Positions 1-6,664 of a DNA stretch of 17,921 nucleotides are shown here, piece after piece; positions within the stretch are counted from its first letter, which is position 1; each line of letters begins with the position of its first letter. This stretch comes from an uncultured Zetaproteobacteria bacterium (lineage in GTDB: Bacteria; Pseudomonadota; Zetaproteobacteria; Mariprofundales; Mariprofundaceae). The notes under the pieces are model-generated. The model was not told the DNA's origin, searched no databases, and saw only the letters and a list, made by a program, of their open reading frames with translations. The stretch spans positions 1 to 17,921 of the forward strand of contig CAJXNE010000018.1 of NCBI GenBank assembly GCA_913056285.1, read 5' to 3'. The position numbers and the translations under genes are program-made.

Positions 1-74
1 ACCTTCTGTTCATTCGTGTGTCGTGGCTCAAGGTTTTTGGTTCCGGCTATGCTGGGTTAGGAATTACAACAGGA

Positions 75-680
75 TTATAACGACCCACAGGCGCGCGCTA
101 AAAAGTCCATGTGATCGACGCCGAAGAACATTTCAGGGCGGCCACGACCGTGGTGCAGGTAAAAGGTCGGCACGCCAAATGCGCCGGCATGCAGAGCCTG
201 TTCGGTCAAGGCATTCAGCTGTGCTTCCTGTTCTGATTGATCAGCCAGGCCGGATAACCAGCTCTGTGGCAGATCATGCAATGCGACCACCTGTTGCAGC
301 CAGTCGCTCTGTTTCGGATCGACTGCGCCTGACCAGATACTGTTAAATACCGCTATACAGAAACGTCTTCGCTTTTTGTCTTGCATATCCAGCGCACATC
401 GCATGGCAGGCCTGCTATCAAAGCTACCCGGTTTGATCATGGTGAATGGCACGTCAAGCACTGTTGCCCAACGCTTCGAATCACGCAGGCAATAGATGGC
501 TTTATTTTTGATCGTAGCAGGCGGCGTGTTCCCCGACCATTTAATCAATTTGGGCAGGTTGACCGGAAGCCATTGGAAATCGACATGATGTTGTTGGCTG
601 AAAGCATCCAGTCGGGTGGCGGCCAGATAGCTATATGGACTGATAAAATCAAAATAGAAGTCGATAACCGGTTTACTCAT
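75..680 (-). CDS. 2-hydroxychromene-2-carboxylate isomerase family protein (DsbA fold, kappa-GST-like)
   Basis: This 201-residue protein has the thioredoxin/DsbA-like fold of the HCCA isomerase family. Characterised members isomerise 2-hydroxychromene-2-carboxylate with glutathione during naphthalene breakdown. Visible family marks are DFISPYSYLA near residues 11-20, with a Ser at residue 14 in the position of the family's catalytic Ser/Cys, GAFGVPTF at 166-173 with the cis-Pro at 171, and a C-terminal FFGVDHMDFL. Length is normal for the family. The reading frame is open 24 codons further upstream, but that part lies inside the preceding gene and has no family similarity. I therefore start at the ATG at 680, which has an AGG 5 nt upstream. 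The start overlaps the end of the DUF4442 gene by 8 nt, implying translational coupling. No aromatic-degradation genes are nearby, so the true substrate is unknown. Family call sure, reaction unsure. Confidence 0.88.
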   Translation of the reverse strand: MSKPVIDFYFDFISPYSYLAATRLDAFSQQHHVDFQWLPVNLPKLIKWSGNTPPATIKNKAIYCLRDSKRWATVLDVPFTMIKPGSFDSRPAMRCALDMQDKKRRRFCIAVFNSIWSGAVDPKQSDWLQQVVALHDLPQSWLSGLADQSEQEAQLNALTEQALHAGAFGVPTFYLHHGRGRPEMFFGVDHMDFLARACGSL

Positions 681-1161
681 GCTTGCCTGTATACCCCTTG
701 GGCCGGATGGCGACCGTGTTTTTGATTCTGGTGCAGACTTGTCCGTCTTCACGCACGTAGGTCATCTCAAAGCATGGCGTGGCGCGACCATGCGTTTCAA
801 GCGCTTGCCTGATATCTTGCTCTGTTTGCGTATCAAAATCAAAGTGAAGTACCAGGCTGGAATTACCAACCCGGATAAAATCGAGCTCCAGTTTTTTTGT
901 GACCACGCGATAGCCAGGAAATTTTTTCAGGCAAGCCAGCGCCGGCACGGGATCAGCAAGGCTGGCCTGATAACCGCCAAACATATTGCCGGAAGCGTTG
1001 GCCGACAGCCAGTTTAGCGGCAGCCGAATGCGGGCCATACTCCAGTCCTCTGCCAGCGCAATGACTTTAACGCGCATCAGGAAATAAGGCGGATACCATT
1101 CAAATCGACGCCGTGGAGAAAGAAAACGGAGTTTAATTAACAGGTTTACATTACTGCGCAC
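673..1161 (-). CDS. DUF4442 hotdog-fold protein (PaaI thioesterase-like)
   Basis: This 162-residue protein looks like a DUF4442 member, a hotdog-fold group related to PaaI-type acyl-CoA thioesterases. Supporting features are the central LSANASGNMFGGYQASLADP stretch (about residues 52-71), where hotdog thioesterases place the helix next to the active site, and the alternating hydrophobic strands after it (TKKLELDFIR, SLVLHFDFD). No catalytic activity can be read directly. The start is GTG at 1161, preceded by a strong AAGGAG. An ATG overlapping it (1163-1161) is out of frame and meets a stop after five codons, so GTG is the real start. It is the first gene of a two-gene unit with the HCCA-isomerase-like gene and diverges from an HxlR regulator that may control it. 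Confidence 0.78.
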   Translation of the reverse strand: MRSNVNLLIKLRFLSPRRRFEWYPPYFLMRVKVIALAEDWSMARIRLPLNWLSANASGNMFGGYQASLADPVPALACLKKFPGYRVVTKKLELDFIRVGNSSLVLHFDFDTQTEQDIRQALETHGRATPCFEMTYVREDGQVCTRIKNTVAIRPKGYTGKHE

Positions 1162-1221
1162 ATGTTCTCCTTATGCAGTCCTGAGTATTTGCAGGCATAG
1201 TATTCATTAGAGACTTAATTA

Positions 1222-1236
1222 GTTTCTATATGAAAC
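1222..1236. promoter_or_regulatory. Candidate operator dyad in the hxlR divergent region
   Basis: The sequence GTTTC-TATAT-GAAAC is a perfect 5-bp inverted repeat in the AT-rich region between the divergent DUF4442 and HxlR genes. A related element, AGGTTTCTTATATATACCT (1251-1269), lies 15 bp further on, repeats the GTTTCT half and ends in AGGT/ACCT. Two related dyads in a divergent promoter beside a winged-helix regulator are the expected layout for autoregulation and control of the neighbouring operon. That role is inferred. Confidence 0.4.
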
Positions 1237-1271
1237 GTACAATATAAAGTAGGTTTCTTATATATACCTGC

Positions 1272-1277
1272 TATACT
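1272..1277 (+). promoter_or_regulatory. Candidate -10 element (TATACT) for the HxlR gene, possibly giving a leaderless mRNA
   Basis: TATACT matches the sigma-70 -10 consensus at five of six positions and ends 6 nt before the ATG at 1284. Transcription would start at or next to the initiation codon. No Shine-Dalgarno sequence precedes this ATG, which agrees with a leaderless transcript. There is no convincing -35 box. It abuts the second dyad (1251-1269), where a bound repressor would block it. Confidence 0.35.
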
Positions 1278-1283
1278 TGCCAT

Positions 1284-1757
1284 ATGGAAGCCCCACCACC
1301 GCATGAAACCTGCCCCATCACCCGACTACTGGAGATTGTAGGCGATCGCTGGAGTTTTCTAATGATACGCGATGTGTTTTACGGTGTCAGGCGTTTTGAT
1401 GCGATGCAGAAACATTTGGGTATCTCGAAGAAGGTGCTTGCCGATCGTCTACGCCGGTTACAGCAGGCCGGGATATTTAAAAAAGTTCCATACCAGCAGC
1501 GACCGCAGCGTTTTGAATATCGGCTCACAGCAAAGGGGCGCGACCTGTTTCCAGTGCTACTTACCATGATGCGATGGGGTAATCGCTGGTTGGATGAAGG
1601 TAATACCCATGTTCTCAAGCTACAACACCAGCATTGCGGTGAGATCGTTGAACCGGAACTGGTGTGCAGCCTTTGTAAGCAGCCGCTGACACCGGCCAAA
1701 GTCAGGGCTGTTATGGTTCCACTCAATGCGCATACGGGGACAACAGATGAAACTTGA
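1284..1757 (+). CDS. HxlR-family winged-helix transcriptional regulator
   Basis: The protein has 157 residues. The family signature is clear: CPITRLLEIVGDRWSFLMIRD (residues 10-30), the GVRRFDAMQKHLGISKKVLADRLRRL helix-turn-helix region (34-59), and the wing ending RFEYRLTAKGRDLFPVL (76-92). Residue C10 is the position that senses thiol-reactive or electrophilic signals in several family members. The protein is longer than minimal HxlR proteins and ends in a CxxC (C128, C131) with C118 and nearby His residues, so a small metal site or redox pair is possible. It diverges from the DUF4442/HCCA-isomerase genes and probably regulates them. Its stop codon lies 11 nt inside the following phosphatase gene. 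The start ATG has no ribosome binding site and may be leaderless. Confidence 0.9.
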   Translation: MEAPPPHETCPITRLLEIVGDRWSFLMIRDVFYGVRRFDAMQKHLGISKKVLADRLRRLQQAGIFKKVPYQQRPQRFEYRLTAKGRDLFPVLLTMMRWGNRWLDEGNTHVLKLQHQHCGEIVEPELVCSLCKQPLTPAKVRAVMVPLNAHTGTTDET

Positions 1758-3033
1758 TGATAGCCAGGCATTACTGAAGCGTTGCCGAAAACAGAATGAA
1801 CGTTTACAAAAGGCGCTGGAAATTAACCACTTGATTGCCGGCGAGTTAGAGCTGGGGCCGTTGTTGCGGCAAATTATGGAAATTACACAATCTATCATGG
1901 ATGCGGAAGGGTGTTCGCTGTTTCTGATTGATAAACAAACTGGCGATCTGGTTTTTCATAATACCACTGCGAGCCATGAAGCGCAGATGAAAGAGCTATG
2001 CCGCCTTTCAATGGGTTGTGGCATTGCCGGTTGGTGCGCGGAACATAGCAGTACGGTGCGCCTTAATGATGTGTATTCAGATTCCCGCTTTGCTGATGAG
2101 TTCGATAAACTGACCGGCTTTAAAACCCGTAATATGATATGCGTACCGATGATTGCACGCGGACAACTCATCGGTGTTTCTCAGGTCATCAATCATCACC
2201 ATGGCGATTTCAGTTTATCTGAAGAGGAACTGATGGAATCGTTGGTGCCGATGGAAGCCATTGCTATCGACAATGCGCGTACCCACCAGCGCCTGCTCGA
2301 TAAACAAATGTTAAAACACGATCTCGAACTGGCCAAATCAATTCAGCAGTCTTATCTGCCATCGTCGATGCCTGATGTGGCGGGTTATGCTGCATCGACG
2401 TATATCCATCCTGCATTTGAAGTGGGTGGTGATTTCTTCGATGCGGTGACGTTGCCGGATCGACGAATTGCCTACCTGCTGGGTGATATCTCTGGCAAAG
2501 GCGTTTCGGCGGCAATGGTCATGTCTGGCGTGCTTCAGGCATTACGCAGCGAATTAAATCATGGTGGAAGCGCAGGGGAGATACTGAGTCGATATAATCA
2601 ATCCCTGTGTCAAACAGCCAGCAATGGCATGTTTGCCAGTATCGCGCTGATGATACTCGATCCGGAAACAGGCATTGTGGAATCAGCCAATGCAGGGCAT
2701 CCACCCCCTATTCACCTCAGCAAACAGCGCATTTGGCAAGCCGACGAGGCTTCCGGACCGCCGGGCGGAATCATCAGCAATGTGCATTATGATTGCGAAA
2801 CAGCAGTGATGGAAGCGGGCGAAATGATTCTGTTCTACAGCGATGGCCTTACTGACGCGCGTAACGAGCAACAGCAAATGATAGGCATGAATCGTATATT
2901 GGCCTGGATGCAGGATGCGCCGGCTAACGCACCTGCCTGCATCGACTATTTAACCAAAAGAATTAACAGCTTTGTTGGCGATGCCCCGCAAACGGATGAT
3001 ATTACATTGATGGCATTGATAAGAAGGGATTAA
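1747..3033 (+). CDS. GAF-domain PP2C-type (RsbU/SpoIIE) serine/threonine phosphatase
   Basis: This 428-residue protein has a short N-terminal helix (about 1-30), a GAF domain (about 35-175) and a PP2C-SIGMA phosphatase domain (about 195-425). The metal-binding and family motifs are intact: GGDFFD (227-232), GDISGKGVSAAMVM (246-259), NAGHPPP (315-321), FYSDGLTDARN (363-373) and TDDITLMAL (416-424). Proteins of this design dephosphorylate STAS-domain anti-anti-sigma factors in partner-switching pathways, with the GAF domain sensing a ligand. No STAS or anti-sigma kinase gene is in the window, so the partner must be elsewhere. The frame is open to an ATG at 1726, but the ATG at 1747 has GGGGA 6 nt upstream and is preferred. 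It overlaps the HxlR gene by 11 nt, suggesting coupled expression. It converges on maeB with only 11 bp between stops. Confidence 0.9.
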   Translation: MKLDDSQALLKRCRKQNERLQKALEINHLIAGELELGPLLRQIMEITQSIMDAEGCSLFLIDKQTGDLVFHNTTASHEAQMKELCRLSMGCGIAGWCAEHSSTVRLNDVYSDSRFADEFDKLTGFKTRNMICVPMIARGQLIGVSQVINHHHGDFSLSEEELMESLVPMEAIAIDNARTHQRLLDKQMLKHDLELAKSIQQSYLPSSMPDVAGYAASTYIHPAFEVGGDFFDAVTLPDRRIAYLLGDISGKGVSAAMVMSGVLQALRSELNHGGSAGEILSRYNQSLCQTASNGMFASIALMILDPETGIVESANAGHPPPIHLSKQRIWQADEASGPPGGIISNVHYDCETAVMEAGEMILFYSDGLTDARNEQQQMIGMNRILAWMQDAPANAPACIDYLTKRINSFVGDAPQTDDITLMALIRRD

Positions 3034-3044
3034 TCCGCAGCCTG

Positions 3045-5309
3045 TTAATCCACAGCCCGAGCCGCAGCGATGGCTGCCATGTTGACAATATCATCGACAC
3101 TTGCCCCGGTTTGAAGCACATGGGCCTGTTGCGGCAGGCCGAGCAGAATCGGGCCGATAGCCGTACCGCCACCGAGCTCACGCAGCAATTTATAAGCGAT
3201 ATTGCCGGCTTGCATCGTGGGAAATACAAGCACATTGGCCGGTTCTTTGAGTTTGCTGAATGGGTATTGACCCAGAATCGCACCATTGACCGCAGTATCT
3301 GCCTGCATTTCGCCATCGACTTCCAAATCCGGTGAGCGTTCATGCAATAAACGGGTTGCTTCCGCCACTTTTCGGGTTTCAGCATGATCCGCACTGCCAA
3401 AGTTTGAGAATGAAAGCATGGCCAGGCGAGCGCCACAACCCAGTGATGTGGCTGTGTGCGCAGAAAGCTCGGCCAGTTCAGCCAGTTGTTCGGCATCCAT
3501 ATCCACATTTACCGTACAATCGGTGAGAAAATAGGCGCTGTTTTCCATAATCATTAAATACATGCCGTAGACATGGTGTTGGTTGCCGCTGGCATCATGC
3601 CCGAGCACCTTAAGCATAGGCCTGAGCACATCCGGATAATGAGCGGTGCGGCCGGATAACATGCCATCGGCAAAGCCCTGGCGTACCAGCATAGCACCAA
3701 GCACATTGATATCATTGCGCAGCATTTTGGCGGCGCTATCCGGCAGAATGCCATGACGATTGCGCAGGTCGTAATACGCTGCTGACAGAGTCGCGAAACG
3801 CTCATCCTCCACCATCGGATCAATCAGCGTAATACCATCGATATCCAGTTGTGTAGCCTGGCATAACTGTTCGACCTTGCTGTGCCTGCCGATCAAAATG
3901 GGGGTGGCAACGCCGGATTCCTTCATCTCAATGGCGGCGCGAATCACTGTCTCATCCTCGCCTTCGGGCAAGACCAGACGGAGTGGATTGGCCTGTGCTT
4001 TTTCCATAATCATGCGCATAAACAATCGAGACGAATCAATGCGGCCAGCCAGTTCCTGAGCATACGCGTTGGCATCCTGCAATGGTTTGCGCGCGACACC
4101 CGTATCCGTCGCGGCTTTGGCAACAGCAACCGGCACCACCTCAATCAGACGGGGGTCGAACGGCTTTGGAAGAATATATTTGGGGCCGAAGCGCAGTTCA
4201 TTAACGCCGTATGCTTTCAACACCGAGGCAGGCACATCCTGACGGGCGAGATTTGCCAGCGCATGCACGGCGGCGACCTTCATTTCATCGTTAAATGTGG
4301 TGGCGCGGGCATCCAGCGCGCCACGGAACAGAAAGGGGAAGCCTAGTACATTATTGACCTGATTGGGGCGGTCGGAGCGACCGGTCGCCATAATCAGATC
4401 TTTTCGGGTCTGCATCGCCAAATCATAATCAATTTCGGGCTCGGGGTTGGCCATGGCGAAAATAATCGGGCGTTCCGCCATTGTTTTAAGCATGGCCGGG
4501 TCGACCATATTGCCCTGTGACAGGCCGATAAATACATCTGCTCCATTCATCGCTTCAACCAGCGTGCGTTCCGCACGATCGGTAGCAAAATATTGTTTAT
4601 GGGGCGGCAATTCATCAGTTCGGTCTTTGGAAATCACGCCTTTGCGGTCAAGAAAGAGAATATTTTCGCGTTTGGCTCCCAGTTGCTCGATCAGCTTCAT
4701 GCAGGCAAAACCTGCTGCGCCAGCACCCAGGCAGGTGATTCTGACTTCCTCAATCTGTTTATCCTGCAAAACCAGTGCATTGATAAATGCTGCGGCCATA
4801 ATCACGGCAGTGCCATGCTGATCATCATGCAGCACGGGGATATTCATGCGTTTTTTTAATTCTTCTTCGATAATAAAACATTCCGGTGCTTTGATATCTT
4901 CCAGATTGATGCCGCCGAAGGTCGGCTCCATGCGGGCTACAGTGTCCACGATACTCATCGGGTCGTGCTCATCCAGTTCGATGTCGAACACATCAATATC
5001 GGCGAACCGCTTGAATAATACGCCCTTACCCTCCATCACAGGCTTGCCTGCCAAGGGTCCGATATTGCCCAGCCCCAGCACAGCCGTACCATTGGTGATA
5101 ACGCCAACCAGATTGGCGCGGGCGGTATATTCGTCCGCCAGCTCCGGGTTTTTCTCAATGGCCAGACAAGGTTCAGCCACGCCCGGTGTGTAGGCCAGCG
5201 CCAGATCACGTTGGGTAACGCACGGTTTAGTCGGTTTGATGCTGATTTTTCCCGGCGTTGGTGAACTGTGGTATTCGAATGCTTCCTTGCGCAGTGCTTC
5301 TTTTGGCAT
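3045..5309 (-). CDS. maeB: NADP-dependent malic enzyme with C-terminal phosphotransacetylase-like domain
   Basis: This 754-residue protein has the length and two-part build of MaeB. The N-terminal half (about 1-425) is a malic enzyme, which decarboxylates L-malate to pyruvate with reduction of NADP. It shows the LAYTPGVAEPCLAI entry motif, NGTAVLGLGNIGPLAGKPVM, the LHDDQHGTA stretch and the GAGAAGFACMKL nucleotide-binding loop. The C-terminal half (about 430-754) resembles phosphotransacetylase (LRLVLPEGEDETVIRAA, VLVFPTMQAGNIAYKL). In MaeB proteins this domain is regulatory, responding to acetyl-CoA, rather than catalytic. The start is well supported by AAGGGG about 6 nt upstream of the ATG. 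The gene stands alone, divergent from the ketopantoate reductase-family gene and convergent with the phosphatase gene. The role is cytosolic, supplying pyruvate and NADPH. Confidence 0.96.
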   Translation of the reverse strand: MPKEALRKEAFEYHSSPTPGKISIKPTKPCVTQRDLALAYTPGVAEPCLAIEKNPELADEYTARANLVGVITNGTAVLGLGNIGPLAGKPVMEGKGVLFKRFADIDVFDIELDEHDPMSIVDTVARMEPTFGGINLEDIKAPECFIIEEELKKRMNIPVLHDDQHGTAVIMAAAFINALVLQDKQIEEVRITCLGAGAAGFACMKLIEQLGAKRENILFLDRKGVISKDRTDELPPHKQYFATDRAERTLVEAMNGADVFIGLSQGNMVDPAMLKTMAERPIIFAMANPEPEIDYDLAMQTRKDLIMATGRSDRPNQVNNVLGFPFLFRGALDARATTFNDEMKVAAVHALANLARQDVPASVLKAYGVNELRFGPKYILPKPFDPRLIEVVPVAVAKAATDTGVARKPLQDANAYAQELAGRIDSSRLFMRMIMEKAQANPLRLVLPEGEDETVIRAAIEMKESGVATPILIGRHSKVEQLCQATQLDIDGITLIDPMVEDERFATLSAAYYDLRNRHGILPDSAAKMLRNDINVLGAMLVRQGFADGMLSGRTAHYPDVLRPMLKVLGHDASGNQHHVYGMYLMIMENSAYFLTDCTVNVDMDAEQLAELAELSAHTATSLGCGARLAMLSFSNFGSADHAETRKVAEATRLLHERSPDLEVDGEMQADTAVNGAILGQYPFSKLKEPANVLVFPTMQAGNIAYKLLRELGGGTAIGPILLGLPQQAHVLQTGASVDDIVNMAAIAAARAVD

Positions 5310-5356
5310 TTGTGACCCCTTTGGCTACAATCATCCTAACGTGCATGAACTTTTTA

Positions 5357-5365
5357 TGTTATATT
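5357..5365 (+). promoter_or_regulatory. Candidate extended -10 promoter for the ketopantoate reductase-family gene
   Basis: TGTTATATT reads as an extended -10 (TGn followed by TATATT, five of six consensus bases). It lies in the AT-rich divergent region between maeB and the reductase gene and would start transcription near 5372, about 47 nt before the ATG at 5419. There is no clear -35 box, as is common for extended -10 promoters. I could not identify a convincing promoter for maeB on the other strand. Confidence 0.35.
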
Positions 5366-5418
5366 AATCAATAATGGCAAGCATAACGCCGCTGGCCTTG
5401 CGGGTCATGGAGGGAAAT

Positions 5419-6327
5419 ATGAAAATAGGTTTTGCAGGTGCTGGTGCTGTTGGCAGTCACTATGGCAGCAAGCTGATTCAGGCTGGATTCGATGTATTAT
5501 TATTGGCGCGAGGGCAGCATTTGGCCGCCTTACAATTGCGCGGATTAAGACACGAATCAGAGGGGACGTGCAAACAGGTTGCCGTTCAGGCGACCGCAGA
5601 AGTCGCTCAACTTAAGCGTTGCGATATTGTAATACTGAGCTGCAAAATGACCGGCTTCAACGATATGATTGCCGCACTCCAACAGAATATACATCCCGAA
5701 GCGCTGCTCGTAACATTGCAAAATGGCGTAGAAGCGCCGGATATGCTGGCGTCAGCTTTTCCCCAGCATGCCGTTGCTGCAGGAACCGCCTTTATCGGTG
5801 CGCGGCTGGAATCGCCCGGCTATGTGATTCATTCGGCTGCCGGAGGTCTGCGTATGGGGATGTGGCAACAGGGTTCCGGTGAAAAACATCTACCAGCACT
5901 GATCTCGGCATTCCAGTGTGCGGCTGTGCCGTTTCGATTGGATGACGATCCGGCTGCAATGCTTTGGCGAAAAATGTTGTGGAACTGTGGCTTTAATGGC
6001 ATCACTGCCATCACTCGCCGTTATGCCCGCGACATGGCAGCCAATGCCGAAACGCTGGCCATCGTATCGCAGGCGATGCAAGAGACTGTAGCGCTTGCCC
6101 GTGCGCTGGGTATTGCCATCGGTGAGGCAGATACCCTAAAGCACATCGAAGTAACGCGGGCTATGGGGCCGGTGAAAACCAGTATGTGGCAGGATATCGA
6201 AGCAGGTCACTGCACTGAAGTGAACTTCATCAATGGCTATGTGGCAAAACAGGCTGAAGCAATGCAATTGCATGCTCCCGTCAACCGAATGCTGACGAGC
6301 CTTGTCCACGCCATCGAAAAAACGTAA
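5419..6327 (+). CDS. Ketopantoate reductase (ApbA/PanE) family protein
   Basis: This 302-residue protein belongs to the 2-dehydropantoate 2-reductase family, which reduces ketopantoate to pantoate with NADPH in pantothenate and coenzyme A synthesis. The Rossmann loop GAGAVGS is at 7-13. TLQNGVEAPD (about 99-108) is the family's mid-domain signature. The C-terminal helical domain has LWRKMLWNCGFNGITAIT, with K185 in the catalytic lysine position, and TEVNFINGYV, with E267 in the position of the conserved substrate-binding glutamate. The frame is open for 15 codons upstream, but the ATG at 5419 has a strong GGAGGG just before it and begins exactly at the Rossmann strand. Many genomes carry several paralogues of unknown substrate, so panE is likely but not proven. 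No other pantothenate genes are nearby. Confidence 0.88.
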   Translation: MKIGFAGAGAVGSHYGSKLIQAGFDVLLLARGQHLAALQLRGLRHESEGTCKQVAVQATAEVAQLKRCDIVILSCKMTGFNDMIAALQQNIHPEALLVTLQNGVEAPDMLASAFPQHAVAAGTAFIGARLESPGYVIHSAAGGLRMGMWQQGSGEKHLPALISAFQCAAVPFRLDDDPAAMLWRKMLWNCGFNGITAITRRYARDMAANAETLAIVSQAMQETVALARALGIAIGEADTLKHIEVTRAMGPVKTSMWQDIEAGHCTEVNFINGYVAKQAEAMQLHAPVNRMLTSLVHAIEKT

Positions 6328-6408
6328 CAAAGTCGCATCACACTGAACAGAGGGAGGCTGCCGAATCATTCAATATATTCTGCTGTGTCACTTTGAGCCA
6401 ATCTGAAC

Positions 6409-6430
6409 TAATGTGATGCAGGCCACATTA
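6409..6430 (+). promoter_or_regulatory. CRP-like binding site upstream of a small membrane-protein gene
   Basis: A 22-bp element reads TAATGTG, eight spacer bases, CACATTA: a perfect 7-bp dyad. It has the exact geometry of CRP sites (TGTGA, six bases, TCACA) with one mismatch in the second half (CCACA). The only gene downstream on this strand is the 46-codon ORF at 6482. A weak -10, CATATT (6448-6453), would put the dyad centre about 40 bp upstream of the start of transcription, typical of class II activation. The half-site GCATCACA also occurs at 6335-6342. An adenylate cyclase gene lies about 6.6 kb away in this window. Binding by a CRP/FNR-family protein is inferred. Confidence 0.55.
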
Positions 6431-6481
6431 TTGCCTGCCGCCGCGCGCATATTCGGAACATAATCGGCACGGAGGCGCACT

Positions 6482-6622
6482 ATGGCATCTATCCCACATT
6501 TTGAAGACAACCATCAATCGATATTCAGCGAGAAGACCCGGCGAAAGTTATCCGTTGCACTGCTTGGCCTGACTGGTGTTGTCTGCATTGCGTTGTTGTA
6601 CATGCTGGGGAAAACCATGTAA
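6482..6622 (+). CDS. Small single-pass membrane protein, 46 residues
   Basis: ATG to TAA encodes 46 residues, too short for routine ORF calling. A textbook ribosome binding site, GGAGG at 6471-6475, lies 6 nt before the ATG. The first half is hydrophilic and ends in a basic stretch (SEKTRRKLS, residues 16-24). It is followed by a hydrophobic helix, about residues 25-42 (VALLGLTGVVCIALLYML), and a five-residue tail. The positive-inside rule predicts N-terminus in, C-terminus out. I recognise no family. A CRP-like site lies upstream and a GC-rich hairpin downstream, so it looks like a self-contained gene. It converges on lapD. The function is unknown. Confidence 0.72.
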   Translation: MASIPHFEDNHQSIFSEKTRRKLSVALLGLTGVVCIALLYMLGKTM

Positions 6623-6639
6623 GCACCCAAACGTCAGCC

Positions 6640-6661
6640 GGGCAGGTTTTCCGGCCTGCCC
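6640..6661. terminator. GC-rich hairpin between converging genes
   Basis: GGGCAGG and CCTGCCC form a 7-bp stem around an 8-nt loop, placed between the stop of the small membrane protein (6622) and the stop of lapD (6665). Alternative pairing of GCCGG with CCGGC is possible. Neither strand has a real T-run after the stem, so a role as a bidirectional terminator is plausible but not strong. Confidence 0.4.
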
Positions 6662-6664
6662 CGC

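Noticed and set aside
23..346. 107-codon frame on the plus strand at the left edge
   Set aside because: It is antisense to the isomerase-like gene and Arg-rich without recognisable motifs. Positions 1-74 hold no supportable feature on either strand.
3031..3050. Short near-repeat TTAATCC(G/A)CAGCC at the convergent stops of the phosphatase and maeB genes
   Set aside because: It is only about 12 bp and coincides with the two stop codons. There is no stem or T-run to support a terminator.
3002..3508. 168-codon frame on the minus strand
   Set aside because: It lies in another frame of maeB and its protein is low-quality in composition (many Trp, Arg and Cys). maeB is intact across it.
5374..5418. 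Upstream ATG giving a 15-residue extension of the ketopantoate reductase-family protein
   Set aside because: The extension has no family similarity, while the ATG at 5419 has a strong GGAGGG and starts at the Rossmann strand.
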